Assembly (NCBI GenBank): GCA_001600695.1
Contig: BCKQ01000005.1
Coordinates: forward strand, 1,004,593 to 1,068,592
Reading direction: 5' to 3'
DNA: 64,000 bases
Origin: Ascoidea asiatica
Taxonomy: Eukaryota; Ascomycota; Saccharomycetes; Ascoideales; Ascoideaceae
The notes below the pieces were generated by a model. The model ran no database searches. It was not told the DNA's origin and worked only from the letters and a program-made list of their open reading frames with translations. Numbering within the stretch: the first letter of the stretch is position 1; the number at the start of each line of letters is the position of its first letter. Position numbers and translations under genes: made by a program. This document shows positions 1-8,116 of the stretch, piece by piece.

Positions 1-229
1 TGTTCTCACCCCGAGCCTGGCTCTGGCGATTTGATTCGTGGGCCTGTGCGCTTATTAATACCAGAGACACAACACCAAGAACAAGAACACGAACACGAAC
101 AAGACCAGAGAAGACCAGAATGAAGTGCTCATCGATCGATCTCATCCATCGCCTCCAGCCAGAACTCGACTCGTTCCATGCTGATTGGGTTTGTTAGCAA
201 AACAGCAGCTGCTTCTACACCGAATCGAC

Positions 230-236
230 TTAGTAA
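230..236 (+). promoter_or_regulatory. Yap1 response element, TTAGTAA
   Basis: The heptamer TTAGTAA is a perfect Yap1 response element on the minus strand. It lies about 200 bp upstream of the first ATG of the thioredoxin gene. In S. cerevisiae, thioredoxin and thioredoxin reductase genes are Yap1 targets in oxidative stress. Function here is inferred from the site and its gene. Confidence 0.55.
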
Positions 237-322
237 TTAACTTGTACTCTGCTCTGCTCACTTCCACCACTGCCTCTGACGTTACCCAAATTTACACTTT
301 TCCACTCTTCGTATATAACTAA

Positions 323-329
323 TTACTAA
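323..329 (+). promoter_or_regulatory. Yap1 response element, TTACTAA
   Basis: A second perfect Yap1 element, TTACTAA, lies 86 bp downstream of the first and in the opposite orientation. Two perfect sites within 100 bp upstream of a thioredoxin gene make an oxidative-stress promoter plausible, although each heptamer alone could occur by chance in A+T-rich DNA. Confidence 0.6.
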
Positions 330-436
330 TTCATTATCATTATCTTTTGTATAAATACCAATCACTATCTTCCTAAAAAATCAAATATAAGTTTCAGTTA
401 CAGTTTCCTCTTGCTCTTCTTTTCTCTTTTACTTGA

Positions 437-919
437 ATGTCTGTAATTTATTCAATTATTAAATTCATTGCATATTTCTTATTAATTCGTTTAATCTTAT
501 CTAAACTAATACCTTTCTTACAATTTCAATATTATAATTACACCCTTTTTAAGGATTTACCTAATAATAACAATAACAATAACAATAACAATAACAAAAT
601 TATAAAAATGGTTTCTGTATTAACTTCAAAATCTGAATTTGAAAAAGCAATAAATGAAGAATCTTTAGTTATTATTGATTTTTTTGCAACTTGGTGTGGT
701 CCATGTAAAATGATTGCTCCAATCTTAGAAAAATTATCTCAAAAATTTACAAATGCTAAATTTTATAAAGTTGATGTTGATGCTGTACCTGAAGTTGCTC
801 AATCTCAAGAAATTTCTGCAATGCCAACTATAAAATTATTTAAAAATGGTAAATCTATTAAAACTATTGTTGGTGCTAATGTTCCTGAAATAACTAAATC
901 AATTTCTGAAAATGCTTAA
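437..919 (+). CDS. TRX: Thioredoxin, possibly dual-targeted through two start codons
   Basis: Small dithiol oxidoreductase that reduces protein disulfides and supplies electrons to peroxiredoxins and ribonucleotide reductase. From the first ATG the product is 160 residues, with the active site WCGPC at residues 86-90. From the second in-frame ATG at 608 it is 103 residues, the usual thioredoxin length, with the cysteines at 30 and 33 exactly as in yeast Trx1/2. The 57-residue extension has a basic, strongly hydrophobic start followed by 11 Asn residues, so it could be a mitochondrial or membrane-targeting leader as in Trx3. The first ATG has T at -3 (weak context) and the second has A at -3 (strong). 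Leaky scanning could therefore give two forms. If only one start is used, 608 is the safer choice. The family assignment is certain; the extension is open. Confidence 0.93.
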   Translation: MSVIYSIIKFIAYFLLIRLILSKLIPFLQFQYYNYTLFKDLPNNNNNNNNNNNKIIKMVSVLTSKSEFEKAINEESLVIIDFFATWCGPCKMIAPILEKLSQKFTNAKFYKVDVDAVPEVAQSQEISAMPTIKLFKNGKSIKTIVGANVPEITKSISENA

Positions 920-1263
920 TTTATTTATTTATTAATATATAATATATAATATATAATATATAATATATAATATATAATATATAATTTTTATTATTCACTC
1001 ATTACCTATTCTATTGCAACTTTTATACTGACTTAAAATATAATTCAAAACGTGTTTACCATTGTCTATCACTGTTTTCACACACTTTATCTATCTAATT
1101 TCCTTTTAAAAAACCGGAATCTCATTCAACCCAACCCACTGTTATAATACATTAAAAAAATGACTAACGTTAACAAAATGAAAAATATAAGAAATATAAA
1201 ATAACAAAAGATATTATATTTTTTTTAAATTATCATTATTATAAATAAATATCTTTTACAACC
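920..1263. other. Intergenic, TRX to SER2
   Basis: This holds a tandem heptamer repeat just after the TRX stop, then A+T-rich sequence that must contain the 3' end of TRX and the promoter of SER2. I see no further gene. Confidence 0.7.
934..985. repeat. Tandem AATATAT heptamers, about 7 copies
   Basis: Seven near-perfect copies of the heptamer AATATAT lie in the TRX 3' region. TATATA-rich tracts act as efficiency elements for mRNA 3'-end formation in yeast, so this may be the TRX terminator, but it is also an ordinary microsatellite. Confidence 0.85.
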
Positions 1264-2259
1264 ATGAGTTATTCATTAACTGTTATTTCTAATGATGATT
1301 CTTTTCAAAATGATCAAATTATTCCAAATATTCATAATTATTTATTATCTTTAAATAATTTAATTGAAATTTCTTCAATAAATTTAATAATTTTATCAAA
1401 AAATAAAGCTATTGATTTTATATTTAATATTATTAATCAAGATATTAATCAAGATATTAATCAAGATATTAATCAAGAAAATTATAATGAATTATTTAAA
1501 ATTTTTAAAAATCATCAATTAAATAAAACTTTTAATGAAAAAATTGATATAATTTTACAAAAAAATAATTTTAATAGAAAAAATAAAAAATTATTAGTTT
1601 TTGATATGGATTCAACTTTAATAACTCAAGAAGTTATAGAATTAATTGCAAATTATGCTAATGTTCAAAATGATGTTAAAAAAATTACTAATTTAGCAAT
1701 GAATGGTAAAATTAATTTTAAAACTTCTTTAAAAAAAAGAGTAAATTTATTAAAAGGTATAAATTCTTTAAATTTATTTAATGAAATTAATTTAATTTTA
1801 AAATTATCAAATGGTATTGAATTTTTAATTTTAATTTTAAAAAAATTTAATCCAAATTTAAAATTTGCAATTTTAAGTGGTGGTTTTTTACCATTTGCAA
1901 AATTTATTAAAAAAAAATTAAATTTTAATTATGTTTATGCAAATAATTTAGAAATTTTTAATAATCATTTAACTGGTAATACAATTGGTGAAATTATTGA
2001 TGATAATAAAAAAAGAGATTTATTAATTCAAATTTCAAATGAAAATAATTTTAATTTAAATAATGTTGTTGCAATTGGTGATGGTTCAAATGATTTAAAA
2101 ATGATGAATGTTTCTGGTTTAGGTATAGCTTGGAATGCTAAAAAAATTGTTCAAGAAAATGCAAATTCATGTTTAAATTCAAATTCTTTAAAAGATATTC
2201 TTTATATTTTTGGTTTTAATGATAATGAAATTAATTCATTAGCTTCTGATTTAAATTGA
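1264..2259 (+). CDS. SER2: Phosphoserine phosphatase
   Basis: Last enzyme of serine synthesis from 3-phosphoglycerate; hydrolyses phosphoserine to serine in the cytosol. It is a HAD-family phosphatase of 331 residues (S. cerevisiae Ser2 is about 309). The catalytic motif DMDST is at residues 114-118, with D114 the expected nucleophile and D116 the general acid. A GGF motif lies in the middle, and GDGSND at about 272-277 binds magnesium. The poorly conserved N-terminal domain contains a perfect four-residue repeat (DINQ) near residue 60, from a 12-bp tandem repeat in the DNA. The gene ends 85 bp from convergent IMP4. Assignment is secure from the motifs. Confidence 0.93.
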   Translation: MSYSLTVISNDDSFQNDQIIPNIHNYLLSLNNLIEISSINLIILSKNKAIDFIFNIINQDINQDINQDINQENYNELFKIFKNHQLNKTFNEKIDIILQKNNFNRKNKKLLVFDMDSTLITQEVIELIANYANVQNDVKKITNLAMNGKINFKTSLKKRVNLLKGINSLNLFNEINLILKLSNGIEFLILILKKFNPNLKFAILSGGFLPFAKFIKKKLNFNYVYANNLEIFNNHLTGNTIGEIIDDNKKRDLLIQISNENNFNLNNVVAIGDGSNDLKMMNVSGLGIAWNAKKIVQENANSCLNSNSLKDILYIFGFNDNEINSLASDLN

Positions 2260-2344
2260 AATTTAATATTATACATTTTTTTTATATAATATATACTAGG
2301 TTTTAATAGATTTTAATAGATTTTAATTCATAAAAATAATATTT

Positions 2345-3297
2345 TTATTCTGCTAAATAATCTTTTCTATTAGCTGTACGAATAAATCTTTTTAATTTCC
2401 ATTCAACATCTGCATCTTTATTATCTAATGTTCCTAATCTTAATTCATATAATCTCATTTCAAATCTTGGTCCTAATTCAATAAGTTCAATATCTTTTGT
2501 TAAACTTTTAATATATAAATGTTGTCTAACACTAATAAAATCTCCTGAATTTGAAAACGTTATAACTCTATTACCTTCTTTTTTAACACCTGGTGGAAAT
2601 AAATGTTTTAAAATTTGTTCAACTCTTTTACCTAATTTTGTTGTAAAATTTTCAAATATTAAATGTGGATATTGTTCTGATTGATTTCCAACTCCAGGTA
2701 TATCATGTCTTAAAACAACATTATGAAATGAAAAAAATGCTGTTGGTCCATGTGGCATATGTGATATTGTCATTGATGTTGGTACACCTCTATGTTCATG
2801 TAAAATTATAATATCTGAAGTTCCTGATGCTTTACATGCATTAACTAAACTACTCATAATATAATTACCACGATTTAATCGTATTGAATTTGGAAATAAT
2901 AATTTAATTTCTTTACTAAATTGTGATAATTTTGTTGATGGATCTCTTGATGTTGTCACTACTACTTTTGGATCAATTATTCCACTATTTGCTGCATATT
3001 CATCATCTATTAAACTTTCTTCTTGAATTGATTCATCATATATTAAATTTTTCTTCAAATTTTCATCTTCATCAATTTCTCTTGGAATTGGTTTACCACT
3101 TTCTAAAGCCTTTTTTAATTTAAATCTTTTCTCAACTAAAGATTCCTCTTGAAGTTCTTGTGCCTTTCGGTAAAGATATTCTCTTCTTTCTCTTGCTTGT
3201 CTTCTAAGCTATTTAATAAAACAAAAATTAAGGTTAGTTTAAAAATTATTCAATATTTTACTATTTAGTCTTTTTATCAAAAAAAAAAACATACCAT
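2345..3297 (-). CDS. IMP4: U3 snoRNP protein Imp4, spliced
   Basis: Brix-domain protein of the small-subunit processome; binds U3 snoRNA with Mpp10 and Imp3 for 18S rRNA maturation in the nucleolus. The coding sequence is 3295-3297 (the ATG alone) joined to 2345-3208 on the minus strand, giving 288 residues, about the same as yeast Imp4 (290). Exon 2 starts [19 protein letters not shown], which matches the family N-terminus directly after Met. The Brix core follows, with [22 protein letters not shown] and PHGPTAFFS, and the protein ends in [11 protein letters not shown]. Translating only from an internal start would lose about 50 conserved residues. The gene is divergent from APN2. Confidence 0.95.
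3209..3294 (-). other. IMP4 intron directly after the start codon
   Basis: An 86-bp spliceosomal intron with donor GTATGT, a branch-like AACTAAC about 30 bp before the acceptor, and an AAATAG acceptor. It interrupts the gene between the ATG and codon 2. Removing it restores the conserved Imp4 N-terminus in frame, which is the main evidence for it. Confidence 0.9.
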
Positions 3298-3712
3298 TTT
3301 CAAATCAAGTTAATTTGTAATGAATATATTTATATCTCGTAATTAAGGATAAAATATAATAAAATCTATTATAATCTAATAATCTAAATTCTTTTTTAAA
3401 AACTATTCAAATCAAGATTATCATCCATTTCAAATTTCAAATTCAATTTTTTTTATTTTTAAAGTGTGCGCTGAAATTTTTTTGAAAAAAATAAAAAATT
3501 ATAATAATATGCACGTGACCGCCGTTGTATTGGAATTTTTGGATTTTTCAGTTTAAAAAATGATATTTTCGTGTTGAGCTCGGAAAAAGAAAATTGAAGA
3601 AAGAAAACATTGACTGGAATCAAATCAAGAATTCATCCAGGAAATTAAAGAGACCAAGGAAATAAATTCAGTTTCCATCGAGAAAAGTTAGGATGGTTCT
3701 CGCCTTTTTGAC
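3298..3712. other. Bidirectional promoter region, IMP4 / APN2
   Basis: This 415-bp interval separates the divergent IMP4 and APN2 genes. It contains a CACGTGAC site and a 9-codon upstream frame that runs into the APN2 start. No other gene is visible. Confidence 0.7.
3512..3519. promoter_or_regulatory. CACGTGAC, Cbf1-type site
   Basis: This matches the RTCACGTG consensus of the bHLH factor Cbf1 (reverse complement GTCACGTG). It sits between the divergent IMP4 and APN2 starts, about 200 bp from each. Confidence 0.5.
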
Positions 3713-3722
3713 ATGGCTCTAG
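3693..3722 (+). other. Short upstream reading frame overlapping the APN2 start
   Basis: An ATG 20 bp before the APN2 ATG opens a nine-codon frame that ends in TAG at 3720-3722, so it overlaps the APN2 start codon in a different frame. If the transcript starts upstream of 3693, scanning ribosomes that use this ATG would bypass APN2. The transcription start is unknown. Confidence 0.5.
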
Positions 3723-6037
3723 ATGTAGATAACTCTTTTAAGGATCTTTATAAGGAGACTCAGATTCCTGCCAAAAAAATTGGTGCAATTAGATTGATAT
3801 CGTTCAATGTCAATGGGCTTAGAACATTGTTAAATTATCATCCATGGACCTCATTATCCAATTTATCTCAAGCCTTCAATTTTATGAAGGCTGATATTAT
3901 AACTTTGCAAGAATTAAAATTAAACAAAGAAAATATCAACAATAGTAATGCTAAATTAGAAGATTATCATTCTTTTATATCAATTCCGTCTTCTAAAAGA
4001 GGTTATTCGGGAACTGCAGTTTATGTCAAAAAATCTTTAAAAAATGAAAAAAGACAGAAATTATTTGAAAATATCAAATGTGAAGAAGGAGTAACTGGTC
4101 TATTAATATGTCCAGAATCAAAATTAAAATTAAGTTACAAAGAATTTTGGGAAGAAGAAAATTCTAAAGATTATTTAATTGGTGGTTATCCAGATTTTCA
4201 GAAATTTCAAATTGATGAAAATGAGGCCAATTTACTTGATCAAGAAGGAAGATGTATAATTATTGAATTAGTTAATTGTAATCTTGTTATAATATCATTA
4301 TATTGTCCTGCAAATTCACTACAAACAGAAGAAGGTAAAAAATTCAAAATTGATTACACCAATCTAGTGATTGAACGAGTTAAAAATTTAAAAAAATTGA
4401 GAAAAGAAGTTTTAGTTATGGGTGATTTAAATATTTCTAGAGATATTATAGATAAAGCTGTAGCTTTAGATGAAAACTTACAACAAAATAAAATAACCCT
4501 TCCAAAAGGGATGAAAAATATTAATAGTAATTATGATTCTGAAATAAGTAAAGATCTTGGTAAGGAATTTGAAAAACTCAATTTACAATCAGTCAGAGAT
4601 TTTGCAGTTTCTGAAGTTTCTAGAGCATCTTTAAATTCGATAATAATTAATTCTAATTTTGAAGATAATAGTACTGTTTCTTATGATAACAATTTTAAAA
4701 CTATAAAAAAAAATGATGATATTCCATTGATTTCAAAATCAAATGAATTATTTGTTGCAGATGATGATAATGAAAGTGAAGAAGAATATTCTAAAAGCGG
4801 AACAATTATTTCTGATAAATTCATGTATGATGTTTTTAGAGAAAAACTTGGTAAACAATTAAAATTATATACTTGTTGGAATACAATTTTAGATCATCGT
4901 CCTATAAATTATGGTTCAAGAATAGATCATATATTGGTAACCAAAAAATTTTTCAAAGAAAATTTCAATGATTGTAATATTTTAAATCATTTGTTTGGAT
5001 CTGATCATTGTCCTATTTATTGTGATTTTGAAATAAATGCAAATCCTGTAACTGATAAAATTTATATTTCAAAAATGGAATCGATTACTAGGTATAAATT
5101 AAATGAAGTGTCTATTTTAGATTCATTATTTCTGAATCCAAATTATAAGAAATCAATTCTATTTCAAAAAACTAAAACAGATGATATAATACTGACTTCA
5201 ATCAAAGAAAAAGAAGCTCATAAATCACTGAAAGTTTCAGAAAAGGATGCAAAAATTTCAATAAAAAATTCAACTGGTTTAACCCGTTTAGAGAATAACT
5301 TTGAAAAAAATTTAAATAATAAAAGGAAGTATATTTATGTTAGTAGGAAATCAAATCCTAAAAAGCAAAGATCCATCTCAAGCTTTTTTAAACCAAGTCC
5401 TAATAATCATTTTATTAAAAATATACCGGAGGTAGAGGAAGAAAGTATAATAGTTAAATCCAATCCTTTATTTCTAGTCAATAAGAGTCAAGGCAATGAT
5501 CCAACGATTGATTTTATTGATATGACAATCGATGATAATAGTGATATTGAAGAGATTCCTGAAAATAAAAATTCGAATAAACGAAAAAAGGACAAGATCT
5601 TAACAAAGAAATTAACACAGAAGCTCCCTTCAGTTGATGTGAAAACAAAAAATTCGATTGAAAAAAGCCTAACTTCAAGTTCTAAGAAATCATCAAAAGA
5701 AGAAAAAGACATTACTGATAATAAAAATAAGTCAATTAAAGCAAAAGATAAAATTCTAACTCAACTAAAAAAAGAAAAGGAAGTGCCGACAAATAAAGTA
5801 AAACAAGAATCATTCAAAGGGTTTGGTTCAGTAGAAGAAATTTATGGAACTCCTCCAGAATGCAAACATCACGAAGAATCTATATTGAAAACAAGTTTTT
5901 CCCAAGCCAACAAAGGAAGAAAATTCTGGTGCTGTAAACGGAGTTCCAGGTTGCTTGAAAATGGCAAAAGTGTTAAACAATTGGTTATTGATGATAATAT
6001 AAGTTGTGGTTTTTTCAAATGGGCAACAAAAATTTAG
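3713..6037 (+). CDS. APN2: AP endonuclease 2 / 3' phosphodiesterase
   Basis: Class II apurinic endonuclease of the ExoIII/EEP family that acts in nuclear base-excision repair and removes blocked 3' ends. It has 774 residues, longer than S. cerevisiae Apn2 (about 520). Visible core motifs are NVNGLRT near residue 34, IITLQELK (metal-binding Glu), MGDLNISRD, GSRIDHIL and the terminal SDHCPIYCDF with the catalytic Asp-His. After about residue 450 comes a Lys/Ser-rich linker holding a PCNA-interacting box (Q552 to F559, QRSISSFF). The C-terminus, from about residue 715, is a GRF-type zinc finger with C717, a CC pair and CGFFKWA; in animal APE2 this finger binds single-stranded DNA. The extra length is in the linker. 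Assignment is certain. Confidence 0.95.
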   Translation: MALDVDNSFKDLYKETQIPAKKIGAIRLISFNVNGLRTLLNYHPWTSLSNLSQAFNFMKADIITLQELKLNKENINNSNAKLEDYHSFISIPSSKRGYSGTAVYVKKSLKNEKRQKLFENIKCEEGVTGLLICPESKLKLSYKEFWEEENSKDYLIGGYPDFQKFQIDENEANLLDQEGRCIIIELVNCNLVIISLYCPANSLQTEEGKKFKIDYTNLVIERVKNLKKLRKEVLVMGDLNISRDIIDKAVALDENLQQNKITLPKGMKNINSNYDSEISKDLGKEFEKLNLQSVRDFAVSEVSRASLNSIIINSNFEDNSTVSYDNNFKTIKKNDDIPLISKSNELFVADDDNESEEEYSKSGTIISDKFMYDVFREKLGKQLKLYTCWNTILDHRPINYGSRIDHILVTKKFFKENFNDCNILNHLFGSDHCPIYCDFEINANPVTDKIYISKMESITRYKLNEVSILDSLFLNPNYKKSILFQKTKTDDIILTSIKEKEAHKSLKVSEKDAKISIKNSTGLTRLENNFEKNLNNKRKYIYVSRKSNPKKQRSISSFFKPSPNNHFIKNIPEVEEESIIVKSNPLFLVNKSQGNDPTIDFIDMTIDDNSDIEEIPENKNSNKRKKDKILTKKLTQKLPSVDVKTKNSIEKSLTSSSKKSSKEEKDITDNKNKSIKAKDKILTQLKKEKEVPTNKVKQESFKGFGSVEEIYGTPPECKHHEESILKTSFSQANKGRKFWCCKRSSRLLENGKSVKQLVIDDNISCGFFKWATKI

Positions 6038-6172
6038 AAATGAAATGCTTTTTAAATTCGTTATTAGTTATTTTATTACAATCAAAATTATGAGCATGTA
6101 GATTTATATAGAAACTTTACTTTTTATCTATTTTATGATCATCAAATGTCTCAAACCCAAAATAATTTTCTA

Positions 6173-6180
6173 GTCACGTG
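6173..6180. promoter_or_regulatory. GTCACGTG, Cbf1-type site
   Basis: A perfect GTCACGTG lies 54 bp upstream of tRNA-Gln and 136 bp past the APN2 stop. It could serve neither gene; its value is as one of several such sites in the window. Confidence 0.4.
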
Positions 6181-6233
6181 TAAGTCTTTTTAATATGTTG
6201 ACACGAAAAGGGAAAGAAATTAAGCATTTAAAG

Positions 6234-6315
6234 GCTTGGGTAGTGTAGTGGTGAACACGATGGATTCTGAAACAAGATATTTCCATAGACCCCGGTTCGA
6301 ACCCGGTCCCGAGCT
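6234..6315 (+). tRNA. tRNA-Gln(CUG) with a 10-nt intron
   Basis: The cloverleaf folds cleanly. The acceptor GCTTGGG pairs with CCCGAGC and is followed by discriminator T, as in yeast Gln tRNAs. The D stem is GTGT/ACAC with an A-box-like TAGTGTAGTGG. The anticodon stem is ATGGA/TCCAT, and the T arm has GGTTCGAACCC as B box. The anticodon CTG is at 6267-6269. The loop is 17 nt, so an intron at 6271-6280 follows position 37, the canonical site. The four-base variable loop is also typical of Gln. One oddity is a C-T mismatch at the outer T-stem pair (49-65). It reads CAG codons, which are rare in this window. Confidence 0.9.
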
Positions 6316-6320
6316 TGAAA

Positions 6321-6330
6321 TTTTTTTTTT
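6321..6330 (+). terminator. RNA polymerase III terminator of tRNA-Gln
   Basis: A run of ten T residues starts six bases after the tRNA 3' end, as expected for polymerase III termination. Confidence 0.85.
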
Positions 6331-7000
6331 CTTTATTCAAAAAGCTTTTTTCTTTTGTTGTCATTTGGAAATAATATTGAAAGACAAAAAACGTTATAGC
6401 CAGCAGATAGTTCAAACATTTGAAAAGGGGTTTCTAGAAGGTTCAAAGGTTTTCTATTTTTTTGAAACAAAGAAGAAATTCTTATTATTTTAGATTGAGA
6501 AAAATTTTGAGGATTATAGGCTTTTGACATGGCTTAATTGGGTAATTATTAATTTCCTGAAATTTATCGATAAAAAAAATTATTGACTCTTATTCTCTAA
6601 ATGATAAATCATATTTTCTGAAAAAAAAGATGTAGTTTTCATATATAAATAAATAGTTTGTAAGGAAAATTTTTGAAAAAAAAGTTGTTTCCAAGTTATT
6701 ATGTATTTTCTCTCTAATTTTCAATTAAATTAATAATTTTAATTGCAAATTTGTTTTCTAAATTATTATTATTCTCCCCATTAGGAAAGACCAATGGAGC
6801 TCGTCAGAGATTTTTTTCGCAAAATCAGTATCCAAAATTTGATTTTCGATTGATTTTCAATAGAAATTGTTTTTTACTCTCATACTGTTTTTGATTGAAT
6901 GAATATATAAGCCTCTTATTTTACTTTGAATTTACTAAAAATCTTTTGTTATAACGACCATATTTTTTTTTAATAACAATTCTAATCTAAACAATTCAAA
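6331..7000. other. Intergenic, tRNA-Gln to wall protein
   Basis: A+T-rich sequence with no supported gene. Frames crossing the tRNA are artefacts. The last 100 bases include a TATATAA at about 6905 and a long pyrimidine run, probably the promoter of the GPI protein. Confidence 0.6.
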
Positions 7001-8116
7001 ATGAAAATCTCGGCTAAATTATTTCTTTCAATTCTACTATCAAAGCTAGTTAAATCAATTCCAATTGAAATTGATGCTGATGATATTATTTCTGATACTA
7101 ATGTTTATGTTACAGAAACAGCTGATGTAACTACTACTCAGACCACAATTCTCACCAGCTGTTCTTTTACCCATGGCTGTAATATAGTGCTTGAAACTTC
7201 TTGTATCCCTACAACTACTATTATAACAACATTAGATTCTAATGGAGACTCAAAAGTTGTGACTGAAACTATTTCTTATAGTTATTACTTAGACGATGAG
7301 AATTCTACCCAAAGTTCTCTTTGTTCTGCAACTTCAATTTCTTCTACATTATTTTCTAGTTCTCCAACATCTTCAACTAGTTCAACTTCTTCAATTTCTT
7401 CTTCAACAACACATTCAACAATAGCTTCGACTGTACTATCAACTTCAAAAAAATCTACCCAGTCCTCATTATCATCTTCATCTTCTCCAATGTCTAGTAT
7501 CTCCAGTGCAAGTTTATCTTCTATAAAACCTTCATCCATTCCATCCTCAAACCTCAAAACTACAACTAAGTCAGAATTTACTACCATATCCAAAACATCT
7601 CATTTTTCTTCAATTAATCCACAATATAGCTCCTGCTTTATTGCTACCATATCAATTTCCGGCTCTGAATCATTATCAACTTCATGCAATCAACTAACTA
7701 CCTATGTCACTACTGTCACTGTTTCAGATAAAATCACTTCATATACTACAACCTGCCCATTAAGTGACATAACATACCAAGCTAGCAATTCTTTGATTTC
7801 CATGTCAAGTGAGATAACTTCACAATTAAGTGATAGTTTTGCAGCTGAAACTGATTCTATTGAACTTAAATCATCTACAAACACATCTTCAGCTTCTGAT
7901 TCTAAAAACACTTTAGCAACAAAATCTATCAAAGCAGATAGTTCTTTAAGTATAGAAAGTTCCTATTTGCCAATTGTTAGTGTGTATGGTGGGTCAACTA
8001 ATACAGATGACAGTTCTACATCTGCAATTAGCGTTTATCAAGGATCAGCTAATTCCATCTTGAAATATTCCTTTTTATCAGCTGCTTTATCTTTATTTCC
8101 TCTCTTTTTATTATGA
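7001..8116 (+). CDS. Ser/Thr-rich GPI-anchored cell-wall protein
   Basis: Predicted secreted protein of 371 residues. The N-terminus has an amphiphilic signal peptide (basic start, then a Leu/Ile-rich core up to about residue 20). Residues 40-330 are dominated by Ser and Thr, which suits dense O-mannosylation, with cysteines near residues 54, 60 and 67 and a second Cys cluster around residues 207-250 within a CFIATISISG/YVTTVTV segment. The last about 20 residues are hydrophobic with no basic tail, the signature of GPI attachment; a small-residue site precedes them. I do not recognise a known adhesin domain, so the role in wall structure or adhesion is inferred from composition only. The start at 7001 is preceded by A at -3. 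Confidence 0.8.
   Translation: MKISAKLFLSILLSKLVKSIPIEIDADDIISDTNVYVTETADVTTTQTTILTSCSFTHGCNIVLETSCIPTTTIITTLDSNGDSKVVTETISYSYYLDDENSTQSSLCSATSISSTLFSSSPTSSTSSTSSISSSTTHSTIASTVLSTSKKSTQSSLSSSSSPMSSISSASLSSIKPSSIPSSNLKTTTKSEFTTISKTSHFSSINPQYSSCFIATISISGSESLSTSCNQLTTYVTTVTVSDKITSYTTTCPLSDITYQASNSLISMSSEITSQLSDSFAAETDSIELKSSTNTSSASDSKNTLATKSIKADSSLSIESSYLPIVSVYGGSTNTDDSSTSAISVYQGSANSILKYSFLSAALSLFPLFLL

Larger units (their letters stand above)
1..436. other. Upstream region of thioredoxin gene
   Basis: No gene is visible here. The first 300 bases are clearly richer in G+C than most of the window, which is usual for a regulatory region or a feature running in from the left edge. Two Yap1-type sites (listed separately) and a pyrimidine-rich stretch just before position 437 suggest a stress-regulated promoter and a 5' leader for the thioredoxin gene. 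The left edge of the window cuts off any gene further upstream. Confidence 0.6.

Noticed and set aside
6170-6530. Three overlapping 65-85-codon frames on both strands around 6.2-6.5 kb
   Set aside because: They run through tRNA-Gln and its T-run terminator and have no motif; the tRNA explains the open frames.
7285-7932. Acidic frames on the minus strand of the wall-protein gene
   Set aside because: Mirror image of Ser/Thr codons; shadows of the real gene.
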